A stretch of 64,000 bases of DNA. Origin: Ardenticatenaceae bacterium (GTDB taxonomy: Bacteria; Chloroflexota; Anaerolineae; Promineifilales; Promineifilaceae). The stretch lies in NCBI GenBank assembly GCA_020634245.1, contig JACKCC010000007.1, positions 124,001 through 188,000 of the forward strand, given 5' to 3'. The position numbers and the translations under genes are program-made. Under the pieces are notes generated by a model. The model made no database searches and was not told where the DNA came from. It saw only the letters and a list, made by a program, of their open reading frames with translations. Shown here piece by piece: positions 52,464-59,790 of this stretch (positions are counted from its first letter, which is position 1; the number at the start of each line of letters is the position of its first letter).

Positions 52464-53629
52464 GATGCTGCCTCCGCGGCCACCTGGGTGCGTACCAGAC
52501 GGATTTTATAGCGTAATAAAACGTCGCTGCTGATCACCATAAAGAGAATGATGCCTTGCAGCAGATTGGATAATCCCGAAGGTTGAATCTCGCGCCCGGC
52601 CACAATCAAGGCCCCAAACAGGATGGAGACGATGATGACGGCGAACGGGTTGAGTTTGGCCAGCCAGGCGACAATAATGCCGGTGAAACCGTATCCGGGC
52701 GAAATGCGTTCCTGTAAACGATGGACGACACCGGTAATTTCGGACATCCCGGCCAGGCCGGCCAGCGCGCCGGAAACCATCATGACCAAAACGACGTTGC
52801 GGACGATGTTGAGGCCCGCGTATTTCGCGGCTTTTGGATTATCGCCAATGAGCTTGATTTCGTAGCCCCAACTGCTGCGGGCCAGAATCCACCAAACAAC
52901 GATGGCCGCGACTATGCCAAAAGCCACGCCCAAATGCAGGGTCATCCCCGATATACGCCCCAAACCAATGTTGGATAAAAAGTTAGCCAATCCGCTGCCC
53001 CCGGCGATAAAATCACTGTATTGGCTGGCATAGTCGGTGACGCGTGGCAGCCAGGCCGATTTTTCGAAGACGGGCGTCATTTGGAAACCGGCGTCGCTCC
53101 ATTGGTTAAAAATCCAAAAGTTATTCCACAGCACGGCAACATAGTTCAGCATCAACGTTGTAATAATTTCGTTGACCTGGAACTGGGCTTTGAGGTAGCC
53201 GGGGAAAAACCCCCAAATTGCGCCGCCTATCATGCCCATGATGGCCATCAAGCCGATGACAACTACTTTGGGGCTGTCAGGGGGGACGATGGGAATGAGG
53301 ACGACGAGGCTGGCGAAAAATGCACCCATATAAAACTGTCCCTCAGCGCCAATGTTCCACAGTTTCATCTTGAAGGCGATGGCGCAGGCCAGGCCGACCA
53401 TGATTAGCGGTGTGGCCTTGACCAATGTGTCGGAAAATGTAGCCCAACTGCCGAATGTAGCCTCGTAAAAGAATTGGGCCACGCGCAGTGGTTCGCCGCC
53501 AATGATTTTGAGGATGACGCCGCTAATAATGAAGGCGACGAGGACAGATCCGATGGAGGTTGCCGCCGGCAGCCACTTGGGGATGTCTTCAACGCGTTTT
53601 TCGAATTTTACGGTAACTGGTAAGTTCAT
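52460..53629 (-). CDS. BMP-type ABC importer permease (system 1, first permease)
   Basis: 389 residues. The typical YufP/NupP-type N-terminal helix is followed by LVKATPLIMVGLACAIAFKM and LWNIGAEGQFYMGAFFASLV, the hallmark of this half of the pair, and KLIGDNPKAAKYAGLNIVRN as the ATPase-contact loop. It overlaps the ATPase gene upstream and the second permease downstream by four bases each, so the three subunits are translationally coupled. Confidence 0.93.
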   Translation of the reverse strand: MNLPVTVKFEKRVEDIPKWLPAATSIGSVLVAFIISGVILKIIGGEPLRVAQFFYEATFGSWATFSDTLVKATPLIMVGLACAIAFKMKLWNIGAEGQFYMGAFFASLVVLIPIVPPDSPKVVVIGLMAIMGMIGGAIWGFFPGYLKAQFQVNEIITTLMLNYVAVLWNNFWIFNQWSDAGFQMTPVFEKSAWLPRVTDYASQYSDFIAGGSGLANFLSNIGLGRISGMTLHLGVAFGIVAAIVVWWILARSSWGYEIKLIGDNPKAAKYAGLNIVRNVVLVMMVSGALAGLAGMSEITGVVHRLQERISPGYGFTGIIVAWLAKLNPFAVIIVSILFGALIVAGREIQPSGLSNLLQGIILFMVISSDVLLRYKIRLVRTQVAAEAAS

Positions 53630-55167
53630 CCTGTCACCTCCACTTTTTCTTTTTGCACGGCCGTTCCAATCATCATCAGGCCAATCTCGTGAATGTCGGC
53701 TTTGTCGGCATCAACAATGCCCATTATCCGGCCTTCAGAGATAACGGCGATGCGATCACTTAGGGCCAGCAGTTCTTCCATTTCCTCAGAGATAAGGAGT
53801 ACGGCCGTTCCCTGTTCCCGCTGCTCCAATAACAACGTTTGAATGGCCTCAATTGCCCCTACATCCAAACCGCGCGTCGGCTGGACGGCAACCATCAGCT
53901 TGGGCTGGGCGGAAATCTCGCGGGCCAAAATCACTTTTTGCAGATTGCCGCCCGACAATTTGCGCGCCAGCGTGCGCACGCCGGGCGCTAAAATATCGTA
54001 CTTGTCTTTCAATTCGCGGGCGCGCTGGCGGGCCGTAGTGAAATTGATGCTCCAGCCATTGCCAATCGGCGACTCGCGGTAGTTTTTCATGATCGTGTTT
54101 TCGGTGATGGTCATGTTGGGGGCGCTGCCCACGCCGGTGCGGTCTTCGGGCACATGGGCCAAGCCCTGCTTGATGGAAATTCCAGGCGGCTTGTTGGCCA
54201 CTTCAACGCCGTTGATTTTGACGCTGCCTTTACACGGCCGTAACCCGGTAATTACCTCGGCCAACTCACTTTGCCCATTCCCGGCAATGGCCGCAATCCC
54301 CAAAATTTCACCGGCGCGCACGTCCAGCGACAATTTACGCAGGGCCGGGACGCCTTTATCATTGATTGCTTCCACATCCTTGACCGACAAAACAACGTCG
54401 CCCGGCGGCTGCGGCTTTTTCTCCACAGCAAAAATGACGCCGCGCCCCACCATCAGGCGGGCCAAATCCTCTTTGGTCAGCCCTTCGATGCTATGTCCTT
54501 CGGCGGTGACTTTCCCTTTGCGTAGAACGGTGATGCGGTCGGCAACGGCCGTTACCTCATGCAATTTATGGCTGATAAAAATAATCGACTTGCCCTGGTC
54601 CACCATTGAGCGCATTGTGGCCATTAACTCTTCAATTTCCTGGGGGGCGAGAACGGCCGTTGGCTCATCCATAATCAAAATCTGCGCCCCGCGATACAGC
54701 GTCTTCAGAATCTCCACCCGCTGCTGTTCACCCACCGACAACTGCCAGATTTTTGCCGTCGGATCCACCCGCAGCCCAAACTGATCTTGCAGCGCCAAAA
54801 TCTTCTGGTCATATTCCGCCAGATTCATAAAAAACTTGGGATCATTCAGGCCCAGGAGAATATTTTCCGTCACTGTTTGCGTGGGAACCAACATGAAATG
54901 TTGATGCACCATCCCAATTCCTTTGGCAATCGCATCCTTTGGCGAATTAAAACTAACCGGTTCGCCATTAACCTTGATGACGCCCGAAGCCGGTTTATAC
55001 AACCCGGCCAACGCATTCATCAACGTGCTTTTACCTGCGCCATTTTCACCAAGCAGCGCGTGAATTTCCCCTTGTTTCAGCGTCAAATTAACGTGGTCAT
55101 TCGCCAGCACGCCAGGAAAGCGGATAACAATATCCTTCATTTCAACAGCATAGGGTGTTTCAGACAT
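53626..55167 (-). CDS. BMP-type ABC importer ATPase (system 1, two ABC domains)
   Basis: 513 residues with two tandem nucleotide-binding domains. The first has a canonical Walker A (GENGAGKST, 40-48), signature LSVGEQQRVEIL and Walker B ILIMDEPTAVLAPQE. The second has a degenerate Walker A (AIAGNGQSELAEVI), LSGGNLQKVILAREI as signature and LMVAVQPTRGLD in place of Walker B. This asymmetry is normal for the sugar/BMP-type importer class (RbsA, NupO-like). It powers nucleoside or related import with the two permeases. Confidence 0.95.
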   Translation of the reverse strand: MSETPYAVEMKDIVIRFPGVLANDHVNLTLKQGEIHALLGENGAGKSTLMNALAGLYKPASGVIKVNGEPVSFNSPKDAIAKGIGMVHQHFMLVPTQTVTENILLGLNDPKFFMNLAEYDQKILALQDQFGLRVDPTAKIWQLSVGEQQRVEILKTLYRGAQILIMDEPTAVLAPQEIEELMATMRSMVDQGKSIIFISHKLHEVTAVADRITVLRKGKVTAEGHSIEGLTKEDLARLMVGRGVIFAVEKKPQPPGDVVLSVKDVEAINDKGVPALRKLSLDVRAGEILGIAAIAGNGQSELAEVITGLRPCKGSVKINGVEVANKPPGISIKQGLAHVPEDRTGVGSAPNMTITENTIMKNYRESPIGNGWSINFTTARQRARELKDKYDILAPGVRTLARKLSGGNLQKVILAREISAQPKLMVAVQPTRGLDVGAIEAIQTLLLEQREQGTAVLLISEEMEELLALSDRIAVISEGRIMGIVDADKADIHEIGLMMIGTAVQKEKVEVTG

Positions 55168-55200
55168 AATTTTCTCCGATCAGCCAGAGGATAAAGATGA

Positions 55201-55229
55201 AGCTAGAGGAAGAATTGCCTCCCCTAGCT
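55201..55229. repeat. Imperfect inverted repeat of the GAGCTAGAGG family
   Basis: AGCTAGAGG (55201-55209) faces CCCCTAGCT (55221-55229) with one mismatch. It lies between the BMP lipoprotein terminator and the ATPase start, next to the stronger hairpin at 55254-55295 that repeats the same word. Confidence 0.6.
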
Positions 55230-55253
55230 CCCGTGTTCATAAAAACAGATAAG

Positions 55254-55295
55254 AAAGACAAGAGCTAGAAGGGAGGTCTTCTAGCTCTTGTCTTT
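55254..55295 (-). terminator. Terminator/attenuator between BMP lipoprotein and ATPase genes
   Basis: An 18-base arm (55254-55271, AAAGACAAGAGCTAGAAG) pairs perfectly with 55278-55295 around a 6-base loop. It begins 9 bases beyond the lipoprotein stop. Partial read-through would give more binding protein than transporter, as is usual for binding-protein-dependent importers. Confidence 0.85.
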
Positions 55296-55303
55296 TTCTC
55301 TAG

Positions 55304-56581
55304 CTACTCGAGTTCAGGCAGTTCGGCCGTGATGTTTTGATTCCACCAGTACATGCAGGTCTTGCATTCGCTGCCAAACTGGGCAAACCCATCCAGGTCA
55401 AGCTGTTCCAGGCTGACACCGTCGGCCAAGACTTCATTACCTTGATTGTCGGTAATGGGGCCTTTGAAAACGTCAAAGCGAGTGAATTCACCAGCCAGCA
55501 TTTTAGCCAACGTTTCGTTGATGAGCGCCAGGTCTTCAGCCGGTAGTTCCGCTGCACCAGGCTGCATCGTCTCACCTTCCATGAAACCATACAGACCCAA
55601 CGCACCGCTGTCGGCATCGAAGTATTCCCAGCCACCCTTCCAGGTGCCATCACGCGAACCTTCAACGATGCGAGCATATTCCGGTCCCCAGTTCCAATAC
55701 ATGGAAGTGAGGCAGGCATCAAGCACGCAGTTACCACTGTAATCGTAGGTGATACCCCATTTGCCCTCGGGCGCAGCTTCGGCCGGAGCCGGCGTATCCG
55801 CACCAGTCATAACAACCTGCGCGCCGCCATCAAACAAGGAGGAAGCCGCTTCTTTTTCCAGAATTGGATCGTGCCAGGTGAAGATCCAACGCACATCAAT
55901 TGTACATTCGGGGCAAGTTTGCTGTACACCCAGGGCAAAGGCGTTGCCCAACCGCAGTTCTTCGGGGATGGGGAAGGTGGCGGTGTAACCCAGTTTCGGA
56001 TTACCGTCCATCTTGGCCCGCGAACCGGCCAGCATACCGGCCAGATATTTTATGTCTTCCATCGCGCCCATCAAGTTACCGAAGTTAGCGCCGTTCGCCT
56101 TGTAGCCACTGATGTGAATAATGTCAACATCTGGGAACTCATCGGCGACGATTTCAGAGGCATCCATGAAACCAAAAGAGGTAGTGAAGATGACATCGAA
56201 GCCTTTACGAGCCAAGGAACGGATAACCTGCTCGGCATCAGCACCTTCAGCTACATTTTCCACATAGGCGGTGTGTACATCGGTTACATTTGCTTCTACG
56301 TACATACGGCCAACATCGTGGGCCTGACTCCAGCCACCATCATCGTGCGGGCCAACATAAACGAAAGCAACGTTGTATTTCCCATCTTCAATGGCCGGGA
56401 TTTGATAACTGCCTGCCGTGTCCGCCGCAGCCGGCTCCTCAACAGCCGGTGCTTCGGCAGCAGTTTCTTCAGCAGCCGGCGCTTCGGCGGCTTCTTCGGT
56501 GGTTCCGCCACCACAAGCAACCAAAACAAGGCTCAACATGAGAGCCAAAATCACAAACATCCATAGGCGTTTCTGTTTCAT
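55304..56581 (-). CDS. BMP-family substrate-binding lipoprotein (system 1)
   Basis: 425 residues from the ATG at 56581, which has GAGGAG upstream. The frame can be extended to 56626, but the extension covers the ribosome site. Lipobox LVLVAC places the Cys near 24. A Pro/Ala/Glu-rich spacer (about 28-55) is followed by the BMP (PnrA-like) type I periplasmic-binding fold. Recognisable segments are NVAFVYVGPHDDGGWSQAHD, AEQVIRSLARKGFDVIFTTS and YLAGMLAGSRAKMDGNPKLG. The segment WIFTWHDPILEKEAASSLFD, followed by VVMTGADTPAP, lies in the second lobe. It is longer than typical BMP proteins, suggesting extra loops. Ligand is likely a nucleoside or related base. Confidence 0.92.
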   Translation of the reverse strand: MKQKRLWMFVILALMLSLVLVACGGGTTEEAAEAPAAEETAAEAPAVEEPAAADTAGSYQIPAIEDGKYNVAFVYVGPHDDGGWSQAHDVGRMYVEANVTDVHTAYVENVAEGADAEQVIRSLARKGFDVIFTTSFGFMDASEIVADEFPDVDIIHISGYKANGANFGNLMGAMEDIKYLAGMLAGSRAKMDGNPKLGYTATFPIPEELRLGNAFALGVQQTCPECTIDVRWIFTWHDPILEKEAASSLFDGGAQVVMTGADTPAPAEAAPEGKWGITYDYSGNCVLDACLTSMYWNWGPEYARIVEGSRDGTWKGGWEYFDADSGALGLYGFMEGETMQPGAAELPAEDLALINETLAKMLAGEFTRFDVFKGPITDNQGNEVLADGVSLEQLDLDGFAQFGSECKTCMYWWNQNITAELPELE

Positions 56582-56714
56582 TTTTGAATCTCCTCGTTCA
56601 ATTTGAATCATAAACAATTTTTTCAACTATACAACCGGTCGAAGTCTGAGCTTGTGGAAGACTGGTTCCTTTCGACAGGCTCAGGGAACAGACCTGCATA
56701 GTTATCAAATGTTA

Positions 56715-56746
56715 ATGAACAATCATTTTCAGAATTGATTGTTCAT
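56715..56746. repeat. Inverted repeat in the leader of the BMP lipoprotein gene
   Basis: ATGAACAATCA (56715-56725) and TGATTGTTCAT (56736-56746) are perfectly complementary with a 10-base loop. It is either the 3' hairpin of the system 2 ATPase gene or part of a 5' regulatory region for the lipoprotein gene. Confidence 0.75.
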
Positions 56747-56793
56747 ATCTCGTAATTTCACGTTTCAGGGTATGGCATCACCTCCTTATCAGT

Positions 56794-58368
56794 TTAGGCT
56801 AAGCTGTGTTGCAAATTCTCTTGTCGTTCGCCGGCCATCATTAGCCCGAGTTTCTCCGGTGTGGCTTCATCATGGCTTAGCTCGCCCATGATTTCGCCGC
56901 CAAAGAGAACGATGATACGGTCGGAAAGGGCCTGTACCTCATCGAGGTCTTCGGATATGAGCAGGGTAGCCAATCCTTCAGCGCGCTGTTTGAGTAGTTG
57001 GGCGTGGATGTATTCGGTGGCGCCGATGTCTACGCCGCGGGTCGGCTGAGCCGCAATGAGAACGCGAGGCTGGCGGGCCAGTTCTCGCGCTAAAATCAAT
57101 TTTTGAATGTTACCGCCGGACAGGTTTTTGGCGGGAGTCTCACGGCTGGGTGTCTTGACGTTGAAGGCTTTGATCAGGTTTTGAGCGTGATCGGCGATGT
57201 ATTTGAAGGCGAGGAATATCCAGCGTGAAAAGGGTGGTTTGGTATGGTCTTGCAGGATGAAGTTTTCGGCGACGCTGAAATCTTTGACGATGCCATCGTG
57301 CATGCGTTCTTCAGGGATGTAGGAAAGACCCACATCAAACATTTGCGCCGGGGAGTAGTGGGTTACATCTTGATCTTCTATGAGGATACGGCCGTCCTGC
57401 ACAGCTTGTAATCCGGCTATGACCTGGGCCAACGGCCGTTGCCCATTCCCCGACACGCCTGCAATACCTACAATCTCCCCGCTGTGAATTTCCAGGCTGA
57501 CGTTTTTCAAGATCGCCTTGCCATCATCATTTACTGCGCGGACATTTTCCAGCTTCAACCGCGTTTTGCCCACGGGAACATCAATCAGTTCCCGCGTTAA
57601 TGACACTTCGCGGCCGACCATCATGTTAGCCATTTGGTTTTTGTTGACTTCCGACGTTTTGACCGAACCGGTGACACGGCCGTCGCGCAGTACCGTCACC
57701 CGATCCGTCAGCGCCGTAATTTCATCCAGTTTATGCGAGATGAAGATGAGGGCATGACCGTCGGCGGCCATCTGGCGGAAGATGACGAACAAATCATCGA
57801 CTTCCTGGGGGGTGAGAACGGCCGTTGGCTCATCCAACACCAGCAGCGCCGCCCCACGGTATAACGCCTTGACAATTTCTACACGCTGCCGCTCGCCTAC
57901 CGCCATCTTGGAAATAATCGTATCGGGATTGACCTGCAAGCCGTATTTTTCGGCTAGCTCACGAATTCGCGCCGAGACAACATCCAAATCCAGCCGCGGC
58001 TCCCGCGACGATTTCAGGCCCAAGGCCACGTTTTCAGCCACCGAAATATTATCCACCAGCATAAAATGCTGATGAATCATCCCAATGCCATGATTAATCG
58101 AATCGGTAGGCGAATTGATAGTGATCGGCTTTCCATTCAGATAAATTTCCCCTTCATCAGGATAATACAACCCGTAGAGGATTTTCATCAATGTGCTCTT
58201 TCCCGCCCCATTTTCACCCAACAGGGCATGGATTTCGCCCGCTTTCACGTCAAAATCAACGTGATCGTTGGCTAAAACGCCGGGGAATTTTTTGACGATA
58301 CCCCGCATTTCTAAAGATTCGATGCGTGGTAGACCAGAAGGAAGCAGATTGTTTTCGCTCATAATCAT
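56794..58368 (-). CDS. BMP-type ABC importer ATPase (system 2, two ABC domains)
   Basis: 524 residues with the same tandem, asymmetric ABC layout as the system 1 ATPase: Walker A GENGAGKST (51-59), signature MAVGERQRVEIV, Walker B LLVLDEPTAVLTPQE, then a second domain with GIAGVSGNGQRPLAQVI, LSGGNIQKLILAREL and VLIAAQPTRGVD. It is a paralogue rather than a duplicate copy; DNA similarity is limited to motif blocks. It is separated from its permease genes by the lipoprotein and amidohydrolase genes, an unusual order. Tandem in-frame starts (58368 and 58362) are possible. Confidence 0.94.
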   Translation of the reverse strand: MIMSENNLLPSGLPRIESLEMRGIVKKFPGVLANDHVDFDVKAGEIHALLGENGAGKSTLMKILYGLYYPDEGEIYLNGKPITINSPTDSINHGIGMIHQHFMLVDNISVAENVALGLKSSREPRLDLDVVSARIRELAEKYGLQVNPDTIISKMAVGERQRVEIVKALYRGAALLVLDEPTAVLTPQEVDDLFVIFRQMAADGHALIFISHKLDEITALTDRVTVLRDGRVTGSVKTSEVNKNQMANMMVGREVSLTRELIDVPVGKTRLKLENVRAVNDDGKAILKNVSLEIHSGEIVGIAGVSGNGQRPLAQVIAGLQAVQDGRILIEDQDVTHYSPAQMFDVGLSYIPEERMHDGIVKDFSVAENFILQDHTKPPFSRWIFLAFKYIADHAQNLIKAFNVKTPSRETPAKNLSGGNIQKLILARELARQPRVLIAAQPTRGVDIGATEYIHAQLLKQRAEGLATLLISEDLDEVQALSDRIIVLFGGEIMGELSHDEATPEKLGLMMAGERQENLQHSLA

Positions 58369-58388
58369 TCATCCAGGAAGTTTTATCC

Positions 58389-58446
58389 ACAGATTACGCA
58401 GATGACACAGATTTTGAGGTTTTTAATCTGCGCCGTCTGTGTAATC
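58389..58446. repeat. Word-hairpin (CACAGATTACGCAGATGACACAGATT type)
   Basis: GATTACGCAGATGACACAGATT (58391-58412) faces AATCTGCGCCGTCTGTGTAATC (58425-58446) with 18 of 22 bases complementary, and more when G-U pairs are counted. The arm itself repeats ACAGATT and GCAGAT. A CTTCGACTTTGCTCAGGACAAG element follows at 58447-58470. It lies between the amidohydrolase and the ATPase genes. Confidence 0.7.
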
Positions 58447-58503
58447 CTTCGACTTTGCTCAGGACAAGTTCTGTGAATCAATTCTTATTCCCGATATTGT
58501 CTA

Positions 58504-59736
58504 TTAATTGTGCCAGCGTACGGCCGTTTCCGTTTCCACCAATATTTTACCCTGACGAATCACATAACGGCGATCCGGCTGGCGTCGTAACGCTTCAACA
58601 CTCGATTTAGCATCTAAAACAACCAGATTGGCAGCTGCGCCAACCCGGATGCCATAATTTTCAACTTTCCATAATCGGGCAGCGTTGTAGCGGGGCATGT
58701 CAAAAGCAGCCTGAATTTCCCCCGGCGCGCCCATGTGGGCAGCGTGCGCTGTGATCAACGCCGTCTCCAACGGATCCATTTTGCCATAGGGGTAGAACAT
58801 GTTTTGCACGTCGTCCTGCCCACAGGCCACATTTACCCCGGCTTCCATCAGTTCTTTAACGCGGGCAATACCGCGCGGTTTGGGATGACTATGGCCCCGC
58901 CCTTCCAACATCAAATTTATCGGCGCATTAGTAATGACGTGGATATTGGCTTGGCGCACTTTTTCGATGATCCGCGCCGCCATTTTGTCATCCCAGGCTG
59001 ACATGGCACAGCAGTGACCAGCGGTGACACGGCCGTGCCACCCCGTTTCAATCGTTTTCTCCGCCAGCAGTTCCATAGAATGCCAATACGGATCATCTGT
59101 CTCATCGATGTGCATATCCACATCGGCGTCGTATTTCTGGGCAATTTCAAAGGCGATTTCGATTTGACGGGCGGCATCATCCATGTCGCGTTCGCCATGC
59201 GGCATACCGCCCACCAAATCACAGCCGTTCTCCATCGCCTGCCACATCATATCCACCGCTTCTGGGTTGCGGGCCAGACCAAGCTGCGGAAAGGCCACCA
59301 GTTGGATGTCGATCAGGTCGCGGTACGCTTCACGCGCCGCGGCCACACCCCGCAGAATGCTCAGTTTAGCAATATGATCGATATCGACGTGACTGCGCAG
59401 CCAGAGTGTGCCGTTGGCAACGGCCGTATGTACCACCTGTCCCGCCCGTTTGACTATATCGTCCACCGTCAAATCATGTTTGACACGGGCATAAATCTCA
59501 ATCGCCTCATGCAGTGTTCCGCTTTGATTGATGAGACCGTCCCAAAGATACGCATTTTCCAAATGGAAATGAGATTCGATAAAAGCAGGCGAAATCATCA
59601 TGCCGGCGGCGTCGATTTCTTGTTTGGCAGAGGGGAGCGGGGTGTTGGAAACGGCCGTAATCACGCCGCCTTCAATCCCCACCTCAATCGGCTCACCGGT
59701 ACTATCTGAAATGCCGTTGCGAATGACCAGATCCAT
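58504..59736 (-). CDS. Cytosine-deaminase-like amidohydrolase
   Basis: 410 residues of the amidohydrolase superfamily, CodA/AtzC subgroup. Metal ligands and catalytic residues: SHFHLENAY (His56, His58), DMHIDETDDP (His209, Glu212), GHCCAM (His241) and CGQDDVQNMFYP (Asp308, with DDV as in cytosine deaminase). It should hydrolytically deaminate a pyrimidine- or triazine-like ring, for example cytosine to uracil. Its place inside a BMP importer cluster suggests that it acts on the imported substrate. A substrate other than cytosine cannot be excluded. Confidence 0.9.
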   Translation of the reverse strand: MDLVIRNGISDSTGEPIEVGIEGGVITAVSNTPLPSAKQEIDAAGMMISPAFIESHFHLENAYLWDGLINQSGTLHEAIEIYARVKHDLTVDDIVKRAGQVVHTAVANGTLWLRSHVDIDHIAKLSILRGVAAAREAYRDLIDIQLVAFPQLGLARNPEAVDMMWQAMENGCDLVGGMPHGERDMDDAARQIEIAFEIAQKYDADVDMHIDETDDPYWHSMELLAEKTIETGWHGRVTAGHCCAMSAWDDKMAARIIEKVRQANIHVITNAPINLMLEGRGHSHPKPRGIARVKELMEAGVNVACGQDDVQNMFYPYGKMDPLETALITAHAAHMGAPGEIQAAFDMPRYNAARLWKVENYGIRVGAAANLVVLDAKSSVEALRRQPDRRYVIRQGKILVETETAVRWHN

Positions 59737-59747
59737 TGATGATAAAA

Positions 59748-59773
59748 CCTCCCGGAGGTTTTCCTCCGGGAGG
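59748..59773 (-). terminator. Terminator after the tandem BMP lipoprotein gene
   Basis: CCTCCCGGAGG (59748-59758) and CCTCCGGGAGG (59763-59773) form a perfect 11-base stem with a TTTT/AAAA loop. On the - strand TTTTATC follows. It lies 17 bases past the lipoprotein stop. It probably reduces read-through into the amidohydrolase and ATPase genes. Confidence 0.9.
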
Positions 59774-59790
59774 CTGATACTAACTACTTG

